64,000 nt of DNA from Parabacteroides massiliensis (lineage in GTDB: Bacteria; Bacteroidota; Bacteroidia; Bacteroidales; Tannerellaceae), in contig NZ_LT700189.1 of the NCBI RefSeq assembly GCF_900155425.1, positions 675,787-739,786 of the forward strand, written 5' to 3'. A program made the translations under genes and the position numbers. Within the stretch, counting starts at the first letter, position 1; each line of letters opens with the position of its first letter. Under the pieces are notes generated by a model, which was not told the DNA's origin, searched no databases, and saw only the letters and a program-made list of their open reading frames with translations. Shown piece after piece: positions 16,638-25,210 of this stretch.

Positions 16638-18899
16638 CTATTCACCCAGGTTTTCAAAGATGTTGCCTTCATGGATTTCATCTGCCTTGATTTCATCTTT
16701 ATAATATTCGGCGGCGAGGCGGACATACTTTTTATACAGGCGGGTAGCGGTTTCCACTTCGTCGCCTTGCGTGATAGGGGTGCGGACTTTGCCGGGCGTG
16801 GAAACGAACTGAAGTTCCCAGTCACCCAACATGCTGTAGAAATCGTTGGCACGGAAAGCTTCACGGCCGTGTGTTTGCGGCAATCCTTCTTCGCTGTAGC
16901 TTGTCCCGGCGTCGAGATGCTCCTGAAGCATGGCGTAGAACTTTTCCCAGCGTTTCAGATAATATCCGTCTATCAAACCCGTCCATTCCCGCCAAGAGTA
17001 GTCGAAGATAAGCGGATCGCCATCGGCCCCCCACACTGTGACAAGCGCGGTCGCGTCTTTTTCAAAGAGGTCTTTTTCTTCCTTGTTATCTCCCCAACTA
17101 CGAGCCTGGGTCAACCATTTGTCAAAGTTGAATTCCGGACGCGTTCGCAACAGCTCGTCGGCATCGCGCAGCATTTCGAGAAAACGGCCGCTATGCAGGG
17201 CGAACGCTTCCTTGTCTTTTTTGCGGAACGCCTCTGCCGCCTGTTTATGGATGGCCTGTCCGAGGTTGGACATCAACTGGCGCTGGACATCGACTATATC
17301 GAAACGATAAGGATCGGACCCCTTCAGCCGGTCGGCGTCTTTCAGCAACAAGCTTTCGGCCTGGACTACCGACAGAGGGGAGTAGGGTATCCCCAGGCCG
17401 GCGTTAGGACCGGATTTCTTCACATCCACAGCGGGGCGGGCAGCGATGATGGAACTGCGTTCCGTCCCGTTTGTTCCCGGACGATAGGGTCCTTCCAACA
17501 GATGCCGCCAAGCCTGACGGGCGCTTTCGGACGGTTTGCCGTAGCGACGGTCTGCGTAACGGTCGAGCCATTTTTCGATATCGACCTCTTCCTTATGCAG
17601 CGGCATTTCGAAAGCCAGATCATAATAGACCGGATTTTGCTCGATAGACTCCATAAAGAGACCGGAGCCGCAAACATTCGGGTTCTTTCTTACCGCATTC
17701 GCGTATTGGTTGGAGGCAAGCAGGCGCAAATCTCCGTGCAGGTTGATACGTCCTCCGAAGTTATGCAGGTTTCCGGCAACGAGCGGATACCCCCAGCAAG
17801 CATTTTCCTGCTGGCTTCTGGCCCCGTTCAGGTCCAGGATCAGCAGATTCTCTTTCGGAACAGCTTTCACGATCGGTTCGCGAAGGCTCCATGCCTGCAT
17901 GGCCCAAATCGAGTTCGGGTCAAAATCGTCGAAGAGTTGGTGGATGGCGTTGCCGACGGCACTCAAATATTCCGGCGTGTCGACAGGCGGTTGGCTTTCG
18001 TGGAACGGATCGGCCGCATAAACGCCATGCGCCCCGTAGAGTTTTTTCTCTTCTTCCAGGAAGTCGCGCCCGATCACGGTGAACAACGAATCGGTCGGGT
18101 CCAACTGCGCCGCCCCGGTGAAACCGCACCAGGATGGTTGCAACTGTATCTTGGCATCCGGGTATTTTTCTTTCAGCTCACGCGGGACATAACCGGAAAA
18201 TCCTTGTTGAATGGGTTGCATGCCCAGTTCCAGCTCCCGGTCGATAATCTGTTTTCCCAGAACGATATGCTTGTCGATCCAAGATTTGGGAAGCGGGCCG
18301 CCATAACTTTGCAGGTTCTGCATCCATTGCCATGCGAAATGTCCGGGACCGGCCAGGAACCGGCGGGCTTCCTCGTCCGTAAACTTGTGTTTGAGGAGGG
18401 TATTGTACCAGACTGCTTCCAGTCCGACAACGGACAAGGGCATGTTAATCGAGTTCATTGCCATAAAGTCGAGTTCCCGTTGCCAGCGTTCCCAATCCCA
18501 CCAGGCTGCCGAGTAGCTGACCGTACAATAGTTCATGTAGACGCGGTATTTGCCGTTGATCGTGTTTTTAACAGGGACGGGCATCGGCAATTGTTCCGGC
18601 AGGTCCAGTTGATTGCCGAACCAGGAAACGTGTGCGTCGCAGGTATATTTCAGATACTGGTTGAACGCCGTCGCCAGTGAGACCGTGTTGTTTCCGCGCA
18701 GTACGACTTTGCCGTTGTCGGACGTGATCTCATAGGCGTCCATCCCATCGACAGGTTCCATTAATTCCAGTTTGAATTGATTTCCGTATCCGGGAGTCAC
18801 GCGTTCGATCAAGTCGTAGGCCGCCTGTATCCGAGGATCTTTCTTACATCCTGTAGTGCACACGAGGATGAAGCTAAGCAGTAGTAATTTGAGTTTCAT
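16638..18899 (-). CDS. GH89 alpha-N-acetylglucosaminidase lipoprotein
   Basis: The 753-residue protein has a lipoprotein signal (TTGC lipobox, Cys18). It matches the NAGLU/GH89 family throughout: an N-terminal alpha/beta domain, then the barrel region with YRVYMNYCTVSYSAAWWDW, DFMAMNSINMPL, QPSWCGFTG, YAADPFHESQPP and WGYPLVAGNLHNFGGR. The family removes terminal alpha-linked GlcNAc, found on heparan sulfate and on gastric-type mucin O-glycans. With the nearby GH20 this suggests scavenging of host amino sugars. It is probably the first gene of the GH89-predicted GH-oxidoreductase run, since a terminator lies just upstream. Confidence 0.95.
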   Translation of the reverse strand: MKLKLLLLSFILVCTTGCKKDPRIQAAYDLIERVTPGYGNQFKLELMEPVDGMDAYEITSDNGKVVLRGNNTVSLATAFNQYLKYTCDAHVSWFGNQLDLPEQLPMPVPVKNTINGKYRVYMNYCTVSYSAAWWDWERWQRELDFMAMNSINMPLSVVGLEAVWYNTLLKHKFTDEEARRFLAGPGHFAWQWMQNLQSYGGPLPKSWIDKHIVLGKQIIDRELELGMQPIQQGFSGYVPRELKEKYPDAKIQLQPSWCGFTGAAQLDPTDSLFTVIGRDFLEEEKKLYGAHGVYAADPFHESQPPVDTPEYLSAVGNAIHQLFDDFDPNSIWAMQAWSLREPIVKAVPKENLLILDLNGARSQQENACWGYPLVAGNLHNFGGRINLHGDLRLLASNQYANAVRKNPNVCGSGLFMESIEQNPVYYDLAFEMPLHKEEVDIEKWLDRYADRRYGKPSESARQAWRHLLEGPYRPGTNGTERSSIIAARPAVDVKKSGPNAGLGIPYSPLSVVQAESLLLKDADRLKGSDPYRFDIVDVQRQLMSNLGQAIHKQAAEAFRKKDKEAFALHSGRFLEMLRDADELLRTRPEFNFDKWLTQARSWGDNKEEKDLFEKDATALVTVWGADGDPLIFDYSWREWTGLIDGYYLKRWEKFYAMLQEHLDAGTSYSEEGLPQTHGREAFRANDFYSMLGDWELQFVSTPGKVRTPITQGDEVETATRLYKKYVRLAAEYYKDEIKADEIHEGNIFENLGE

Positions 18900-18940
18900 T
18901 TTTTTTGTTTGTTGAAATTAGATATTACAATCATAAGACG

Positions 18941-18984
18941 AACAAAAAAAGCGTTTCCCTATGGCGGGCGACGCTTTTTTTGTT
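18941..18984 (-). terminator. Intrinsic terminator overlapping the mscS stop codon
   Basis: A 14-bp perfect stem (18941-18954 with 18971-18984) with a long A/T tract straddles the TAA of the upstream minus-strand channel gene. It separates that transcript from GH89. Confidence 0.85.
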
Positions 18985-20248
18985 ATTGTACTATTTTCAA
19001 TCCTCTCAAATCGTTGCCGGAGACATTCTGGAAGACGCTGAGCCCAAATTCCGGAATTACGGCCAGTACATGGTCGAACACGTCGGATTGAATGCTTTCG
19101 TAAGGGACCCAGTCTTTCACGGAGGAGAAGAAATAGAGTTCGATCGGTATGCCGGTTTCCGTCGGCTGCAACTGGCGGACCATGCAGGTCAGTTCCTTGC
19201 TGACCTCCGGAAGGCTTTTCAGATAATTGACCAGGTAGGCGCGAAACACGCCGATATTCGTTTGCCGCCGGCCGTTCACACGGATGGAGCCGTCGATCCG
19301 GTGCTCTTCGTTATAGGCGTCCAGTTCTTTTTCTTTCTTGTCGATATAGTCTGCCAGCAAAGAAATTTTACGGAATTTGGCCAACATCTCCGGTGTGCAG
19401 AAGCTCACGCTGTTCATGTCGATATTGATGGAACGCTTGATCCGTCGTCCGGGAGATTCCGACATGCCACGCCAGTTCTGGAAAGCATCGCTCACCAGGG
19501 CGTAAGGGGGGATCGTCGTGATCGTATTGTCGAAGTTCTTGACTTTGACTGCGTTCAGCGTGACTTCGGTAACCGTCCCGTTCGCCCCGTATTTCTCCAT
19601 CGTGATCCAGTCGCCCGGACGCAGCATGTCGTTGATCGAAAGTTGTATGCCTGCCACAAATCCCAAGATCGTATCTTTGAACACCAACATCAGGATAGCG
19701 GCGGAAGCACCCAGTCCGGCGAACAGCGTCGCCGGGGATTTTCCGATCAGAATACTGATGATCAGTATGAAGCCGATAAAGGAAACGGCGACCTGCAGCA
19801 GTTGGATGAAGCCTTTCAGCGGTTTGTTCCTGAACGATTCTTTCCGGTTGTATATTTCATGGACGACATTCAGGGAAGCGTTGATGAAGCGAAGCGAAAT
19901 GGCAATGATATAAATCTGGCATATCATTTGCAGGATTCCCAATATCTTCGGCGCCTCGTCGGCCGGAAAAGCCAACGGCAACAACACATACACCAGGATG
20001 GCGGGGATCATGTGCATCAGCTTGTTGATAATCTTGCGCTCGACGATCAGATCGTCCCACTGGTTGCGGGTTCTCTTCGCAAGCCGTTTGAACATATTCA
20101 GGAAGATATAACGACAGGCGTAGTCGATGCCGACCGTCACGACTATGATCAGAAACAGGACGATCGCATTGTCCAGTTCATTTGCCGAACTACTGATAAT
20201 ACCCCATTCGATCAGACGATTGTTAATCCATTCTTGTATTGCGTGCAT
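18983..20248 (-). CDS. MscS-type mechanosensitive channel, copy 1
   Basis: The 421-residue protein has four or more predicted N-terminal membrane helices and an MscS pore region (SPATLFAGLGASAAILMLVF, with the Gly/Ala-rich TM3 packing pattern). The beta domain follows (IQLSINDMLRPGDWITM, TTIPPYALVS) and then a C-terminal cytosolic domain. It opens to relieve osmotic pressure. A -7 element at 20300-20307 lies inside the longer open frame, so the ATG at 20248 is chosen; alignment with the neighbouring copy also begins there. Compared with copy 2 it carries an extra charged insert of about 20 residues in the C-terminal domain (KKEKELDAYNEEHRIDG). Its larger size and domain order resemble YbdG/MscM more than short MscS. 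Confidence 0.92.
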   Translation of the reverse strand: MHAIQEWINNRLIEWGIISSSANELDNAIVLFLIIVVTVGIDYACRYIFLNMFKRLAKRTRNQWDDLIVERKIINKLMHMIPAILVYVLLPLAFPADEAPKILGILQMICQIYIIAISLRFINASLNVVHEIYNRKESFRNKPLKGFIQLLQVAVSFIGFILIISILIGKSPATLFAGLGASAAILMLVFKDTILGFVAGIQLSINDMLRPGDWITMEKYGANGTVTEVTLNAVKVKNFDNTITTIPPYALVSDAFQNWRGMSESPGRRIKRSINIDMNSVSFCTPEMLAKFRKISLLADYIDKKEKELDAYNEEHRIDGSIRVNGRRQTNIGVFRAYLVNYLKSLPEVSKELTCMVRQLQPTETGIPIELYFFSSVKDWVPYESIQSDVFDHVLAVIPEFGLSVFQNVSGNDLRGLKIVQ

Positions 20249-20299
20249 ATTCTTTAAATGATTGGTCAAGTGTACTTGCGATAACCTGGAATTTCCATA

Positions 20300-20307
20300 C
20301 AAAGCTA
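20300..20307 (-). promoter_or_regulatory. -7 element of mscS copy 1
   Basis: Minus-strand TAGCTTTG matches TAnnTTTG, 52 bp upstream of the chosen start. Confidence 0.5.
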
Positions 20308-20434
20308 ACTAAAAAAATACAATATACCCCATAAAAAGCGACAAAAAGGCCATTATCCTAATATATAGCCGATTAGCTAAAACACCAGTTTCTTAAAAAA
20401 TATTACCCCTGCGGGAAATTTTATTTTTATGGGT

Positions 20435-20452
20435 ATGAAAATCGATTTTCAT
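20435..20452. repeat. Perfect 18-bp palindrome between the two mscS genes
   Basis: The sequence ATGAAAATCGATTTTCAT is self-complementary without a loop, as in a dimeric operator. It lies upstream of copy 1 and downstream of copy 2. No regulator was assigned. Confidence 0.5.
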
Positions 20453-20530
20453 GCTTGTGTGTTTCGATTTGGACCAATGGGTGTTTTTGCAAATTCGACA
20501 ATAAGGCCAGTCTTTCCCTTGTCGCCTTAT

Positions 20531-21697
20531 TTATGAATACTGGTAAACTTTCAGTTCGAATTTGGGAATCATTGCGAAGAAATGGTCGAAAATGTCCGAC
20601 TGGATACGTTCGTATTCTTTCCATACTTTATTGCGGGAGAAGAAATATATCTGGATCGGCACGCCATATTCGGTCGATTGCAACTGGCTGATGATCAGAT
20701 CGAGGTCGGTATTGACGACCGGAAGACTTGTCAGGTATCTCTCCACATAGACACGGAATATCTGCGAATTGGTAGGCACGACGCCTTCGTCAGGCTTGTA
20801 GTCGGCAAGCAGCGGGATCTCCTTGCGGAACGTGTCGAGCATGTCCGGCGTGCAGAACTTGATGGTATTGAGGTCGAGAAAGATGGATTTCATCACACGG
20901 CGACCGCCCGATTCGACCATTCCACGCCAGTTCTGGAACGAAACGTTTACCAACGTGTAAGGCGGGATGGTGGAGATGGTATTGTCGAAGTTCCGTATCT
21001 TGACCGTGTTCAGCGTGATCTCCTGCACGATCCCGTTCGCGTTCGATCCCGGAACCGTGATCCAGTCGCCCGGTCGCAGCATGTCGTTGGCGGAAAGCTG
21101 TATGCCCGCCACGAATCCTAAGATCGTATCTTTGAATACCAACATCAGGATCGCCGCCGAAGCGCCCAATCCGGCAAACAGGCTTGCCGGCGACTTGCCG
21201 ATCAGGATGGCGATGATGACGATCCCGCCGATAAAGAACAGCAAGACCTGAAGCACCTGCATGAACCCTTTGATCGGGTGGTCCTTACTTGCTTGCCGCA
21301 TATTGTACATATCCAGAAACACCAGAATAAAACCGTTTATCGCCAGCAGCAAAGCGGACACGATATACACGGCGCATATTTTCTGGGACAAAAGCAACAA
21401 TCCTTTTCCCCGTATAAACGCCAGAGGCAACAGGGCGTAGACCAGGAGGGCGGGTATCGTGTGGACCAGGTGATGGGCTACCTTGCGTTTGAGAAGCAAC
21501 GAATCCCACTGGTAACGCGTATGCTGCGCCAGTTTTTTCATGCTGCCGACAAAGATCGCCTGACACAGGTAATCCAGCCCGATCGCCAGTATGACCAGCA
21601 ATGCAGCGATAATCATCTCGTCGAAAGTATCGGCAATCTTAGGGTCTACGCCCCAGCCGATCAGGATGCCGTTCATCCAACTGCCTAAGTTCACCAT
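20531..21697 (-). CDS. MscS-type mechanosensitive channel, copy 2
   Basis: The 388-residue paralogue of the adjacent copy shares the same membrane topology and nearly identical pore and beta-domain sequence (GKSPASLFAGLGASAAIL, SANDMLRPGDWIT, TISTIPPYTLVNVSFQNWRGM). It lacks the charged C-terminal insert of copy 1, having only a short KPDEGV linker there. The copies lie head to tail with 282 bp between them, including a promoter for copy 1, so they are a tandem duplication with separable expression. The length is shorter than copy 1 mainly because of the insert and the C-terminal tail. Confidence 0.92.
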   Translation of the reverse strand: MVNLGSWMNGILIGWGVDPKIADTFDEMIIAALLVILAIGLDYLCQAIFVGSMKKLAQHTRYQWDSLLLKRKVAHHLVHTIPALLVYALLPLAFIRGKGLLLLSQKICAVYIVSALLLAINGFILVFLDMYNMRQASKDHPIKGFMQVLQVLLFFIGGIVIIAILIGKSPASLFAGLGASAAILMLVFKDTILGFVAGIQLSANDMLRPGDWITVPGSNANGIVQEITLNTVKIRNFDNTISTIPPYTLVNVSFQNWRGMVESGGRRVMKSIFLDLNTIKFCTPDMLDTFRKEIPLLADYKPDEGVVPTNSQIFRVYVERYLTSLPVVNTDLDLIISQLQSTEYGVPIQIYFFSRNKVWKEYERIQSDIFDHFFAMIPKFELKVYQYS

Positions 21698-21757
21698 ATC
21701 GTATTTGCTTTTTTATTTTGGATAACAACTCAATATTCGTTTGGTTTACTATAATCA

Positions 21758-21790
21758 ATTGCAAATATCTGATTAATTTTTTTACCTTTG
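21758..21790 (+). promoter_or_regulatory. Promoter of the M16 protease gene
   Basis: A -7 element TACCTTTG (21783-21790) follows an ATTG -33-like element (21758-21761) with a 21-nt spacer, 29 bp before the GTG start. Confidence 0.6.
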
Positions 21791-21819
21791 ACGCTAATAT
21801 TACAAATCTGTAAAAGATC

Positions 21820-24705
21820 GTGAACTTAAAATTAGTGATGATGGCATTTGCATGTTGTTCTTATCAATCGCAAGCAGAGGACTTGAACGCTCTCAAAGTT
21901 AAAGAATATAAACTGGAAAACGGACTGACCGTTTGGCTGAACGAAGATCACAGCCAGCCGAAGGTTTTCGGTGCCATCGTCGTGAAAGCAGGAGCGAAGG
22001 ACTGTCCGGGCACAGGGATCGCCCACTATTTCGAGCATATGATGTTTAAGGGGACGGAACGCATCGGGACGCTCGACTACGAGTCGGAGAAAGTCTTGCT
22101 GGATTCCATCGCCATGAAATACGACGAACTGGCCATGACGGAAGATGCCGAAACACGCGCCCGCCTGCAGAAGGAGATCAACGAGCTGAGCATCCGCTCT
22201 TCCGAATATGTCATTCCCAACGAGTTCAACCGGCTCATCAGCAGGTTCGGCGGTTCCGGGCTGAACGCGGCGACCTCGTACGACGCCACATTCTATTTCA
22301 ATACGTTTTCCCCGCAATATATGGTCCAATGGGCGGAGATCAACAGCGAACGCCTGATCAACCCCGTCTTCCGCCTTTTCCAAAGCGAACTGGAAACGGT
22401 TTATGAGGAGAAGAACATGTACGGAGACTTCATCGGCGGCCAGGTGATGGACACGTTGATGGCACGCTATTTCGGCCCGCACCCGTATGCTTACCCGATT
22501 CTCGGCAGCACGAAGAGCCTCAAGAATCCGCGGCTGACGGAAATGCGCAAGTTCTTCGAGGACTATTACGTGGCCTCCAATATGGCGCTGGTCCTTAGCG
22601 GCGATTTCGATACGCAGCAGGTTATGCCTATACTGGAAAAGGACTTTTCACGCATCCGTCCGGGCAATGTGCCGAAGCAGGAGAAGGTGATGCTCCCGCC
22701 GTTCAACGGGCGGGAGAGAATGAAGGTGAAGTTCCCGATCCCCTTTATCAAGGCGATGGCGTTTGGTTTCCGGGGCGTTCCGGCCAACCACGAGGACCAG
22801 GTTGCCCTGAATATAGCGGTCAACCTGCTGAACAACACCAACGGCACGGGCTATCTGGACAAACTGATGGTGGAACATAAGCTGATGGGAGCCGTTGCCA
22901 TCCACAATAGCTTGAACGAGGCGGGGATCCTTGCGATCGCCATTATGCCGAAGTTGCTGGTCCAGTCGTACGGTTCGGCCGAAAAGATGGTCTGGAACGA
23001 GATCAACCGGGTGAAGAACGGAGACTTCAGCGACGATGTGTTCAGCAGCCTGAAGCTGGAACAGAAACGTCAGTATGCTTCCGCATTGGAGAATATCGAC
23101 TCGCGTGCGACGGTCATGATGAATCTGTTCTCGCAAGGAAAGAGTTGGGACGATTATCTGAACGAGGTAGCACGGATCGAGTCCATTACGAAAGAGGATG
23201 TCGTGCGTGTCGCCCAAAAATATTTCAGTAATAACTATCTGTGCGTAACCAAGAGCACGGGAAAATACCCGAAGGACAATCTGCCGAAACCGGCTTTTGC
23301 CCCGGTCGTTCCCCGGCATGCAGACGCTTCGTCTTCTTATGCCGAAGAGCTGGAAAAGATACCGGAACAGCACGTGGCGCCGCGTATCATCGATTTCGAG
23401 AAGGATGTGAAGACGTCGAAGCTGGCTCCTTTGGTGACGTTGTACACGACGCCCAATCCGCTGAACGATATTTTCACCTTCAATATATCCTATGGGATAG
23501 GCGCGTTGGAACAACCGGTGTTGATGCAGCTCGCCAACTACCTGCAACTGTTAGGGACCGATTCTTTGTCTTTCGAACAGTTCCGCGGCCGCTTGCAATC
23601 GATCGGGAGCACGCTTGCTTTCGACGTGACGCCCGATGCTTTTGTCATGAAGGTGACCGGTTTCGATAACCGTATCGACGAGACGATGGAACTCGTGGGC
23701 GACTTTATCCGCCATGCGAAGGCAGACGACAAGAAGCTCCGCCAGGTTGTGGACGAGGCCAAAGTCTCGAACAAAGCTTTTTTCAAGTCGGGCGACAATG
23801 TGGCGTCGGCCTTGCTTGAACAGGTGAAATATGGTGGCCAATCCCGTTACCTGCGCAAGCTTTCACTCTCGCAGGTCAGGAAGTTGAAGGGCAAAGACCT
23901 GCTGGCGGCCTACGATAAGGTACGGAGCATGCAGTGCGACCTTCATTACTGCGGCACATTGCCCGCAGAGAAGGTGATCGGGACGATTCGCCGGCATATC
24001 CCGTTGGAGCGGACGACCGTGGCCACTCATTCTCCCTATTACCGCGAGTTGAAGCAATACGACCGGCCGACCGTCTTTTTTATCGATATGCCGGATATGG
24101 CACAGAGCATCGTTTACGGCTATGTCAAAGGCGATCCTGTCGACGACAATGCTTCCCGCCATGCTTCCCAACTGTTCTCCATCTACTTCGGGGGCGATAT
24201 GTCGTCGCTGATGTTCCAGGAGATAAGGGAGTTCCGTTCTTTTGCATACCGGACAAGCGGGCGGTATCAGTTGCCGAACCATGTGCATAAGGGAGCTGCC
24301 GGATCTTTTACGGCGATGTTGTCCACTCAGAGCGACAAGACGCTGGATGCGTTGGGCGTACTGGATTCGCTGATCCGGGAAATGCCGTTGAAACCGGAAA
24401 GGGTGGAGGCGGTCAAACAGACGTTGACCAACCATATCAACAACGATTATCCGCCTTTCCGCAGCCTTTCCGAAAAAGTGGCGAGTGCGCGGATGGAAGG
24501 TTTCGACCGTGATCCGGCTGAAGAATTCCTGCAGGATATCGCTACGATGGATATGCAGGATATTTCCCGTTTCTACCAGGAGCAGATTCATGGCCGCCCG
24601 GTCGTTTACGTGATTGCCGGGAACCGGAAACACATCGATATGAAGAAGCTGGCCGGATACGGCACGATAGTCAAAGTGAAAAAGAAAGAAATCTATAACA
24701 ATTGA
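21820..24705 (+). CDS. M16 family zinc metalloprotease (two-repeat form)
   Basis: The 961-residue protein has a short hydrophobic N-terminus ending near SQAED, consistent with export. The inverted zinc motif HxxEH is present as His69-Tyr-Phe-Glu72-His73 (GIAHYFEHMMFKG). The second repeat (from about residue 530) lacks this motif, as expected for the inactive half of the pitrilysin-type clamp. The family degrades peptides of up to about 70 residues, so it probably processes peptides in the periplasm. Translation probably starts at GTG 21820; an ATG at 21838 is the alternative. It is followed at short distance by the DUF4268 gene and an M1 aminopeptidase, suggesting a peptide-turnover cluster. 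Confidence 0.93.
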   Translation: MNLKLVMMAFACCSYQSQAEDLNALKVKEYKLENGLTVWLNEDHSQPKVFGAIVVKAGAKDCPGTGIAHYFEHMMFKGTERIGTLDYESEKVLLDSIAMKYDELAMTEDAETRARLQKEINELSIRSSEYVIPNEFNRLISRFGGSGLNAATSYDATFYFNTFSPQYMVQWAEINSERLINPVFRLFQSELETVYEEKNMYGDFIGGQVMDTLMARYFGPHPYAYPILGSTKSLKNPRLTEMRKFFEDYYVASNMALVLSGDFDTQQVMPILEKDFSRIRPGNVPKQEKVMLPPFNGRERMKVKFPIPFIKAMAFGFRGVPANHEDQVALNIAVNLLNNTNGTGYLDKLMVEHKLMGAVAIHNSLNEAGILAIAIMPKLLVQSYGSAEKMVWNEINRVKNGDFSDDVFSSLKLEQKRQYASALENIDSRATVMMNLFSQGKSWDDYLNEVARIESITKEDVVRVAQKYFSNNYLCVTKSTGKYPKDNLPKPAFAPVVPRHADASSSYAEELEKIPEQHVAPRIIDFEKDVKTSKLAPLVTLYTTPNPLNDIFTFNISYGIGALEQPVLMQLANYLQLLGTDSLSFEQFRGRLQSIGSTLAFDVTPDAFVMKVTGFDNRIDETMELVGDFIRHAKADDKKLRQVVDEAKVSNKAFFKSGDNVASALLEQVKYGGQSRYLRKLSLSQVRKLKGKDLLAAYDKVRSMQCDLHYCGTLPAEKVIGTIRRHIPLERTTVATHSPYYRELKQYDRPTVFFIDMPDMAQSIVYGYVKGDPVDDNASRHASQLFSIYFGGDMSSLMFQEIREFRSFAYRTSGRYQLPNHVHKGAAGSFTAMLSTQSDKTLDALGVLDSLIREMPLKPERVEAVKQTLTNHINNDYPPFRSLSEKVASARMEGFDRDPAEEFLQDIATMDMQDISRFYQEQIHGRPVVYVIAGNRKHIDMKKLAGYGTIVKVKKKEIYNN

Positions 24706-24720
24706 CAATTTTTAAAAAGC

Positions 24721-25176
24721 GTGTATAGTAAAGACGAACTCAAGAACCTGAAACTTGAATTTTGGGAAAGTTTCGCCGCATTTTGTGAAGTACAGCCGTA
24801 TCTGAGAAGACGCAAGAAGATATGGACTTTGTATGATACGAAAGTGAAAGGAGTTGAACTTAAATTCGATGCGACAAGAGATGGGGCGTTTGTCATCCTC
24901 GAAGTGAACCATAAGGGCGAAGAAGCCCGTCTGGAAATGTTCGAACGCCTGACGTGGTATAAGGAGACGCTGGAAAAGGATTTCCCGGAGGGATTGACCT
25001 GGGACATTTGCTTCGTGCGTGACACGGGAAAGCAGGTAGCCCGTATTTATACATCCAAATCCGGAATCGATTTTCACCGCCGTCAGGACTGGGGAGAGTT
25101 TTTCTCCTTTATGGCAAGCCAGATGTATCTGTTGGAACGGAACTTCATGTCCATAGCAGAGTATTTAAGGGAATAG
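24721..25176 (+). CDS. DUF4268 domain protein
   Basis: The 151-residue soluble protein fits the DUF4268 family (FWESFAAFCEVQPYLRRRKK, EARLEMFERLTWYKE, and a C-terminal FFSFMASQMYLLERNFM). The family is found alone and fused to nuclease-type modules, and its role is unknown. It begins with GTG, 15 bp after the protease stop, and precedes the aminopeptidase gene by 34 bp, so all three are probably co-transcribed. No signal peptide or catalytic motif is visible. Confidence 0.8.
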   Translation: MYSKDELKNLKLEFWESFAAFCEVQPYLRRRKKIWTLYDTKVKGVELKFDATRDGAFVILEVNHKGEEARLEMFERLTWYKETLEKDFPEGLTWDICFVRDTGKQVARIYTSKSGIDFHRRQDWGEFFSFMASQMYLLERNFMSIAEYLRE

Positions 25177-25210
25177 GGATATTTATGATTTTTGAATGAT
25201 GGTTTGTGTC

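Noticed and set aside
16635-18680. Long plus-strand ORF of 681 codons
   Set aside because: It lies fully antisense to the well-supported GH89 gene and mirrors its codon phase; the translation has no recognisable domain.
18905-20257. Plus-strand ORF of 450 codons
   Set aside because: It is antisense to MscS copy 1; the codon bias of the real gene leaves the opposite strand open.
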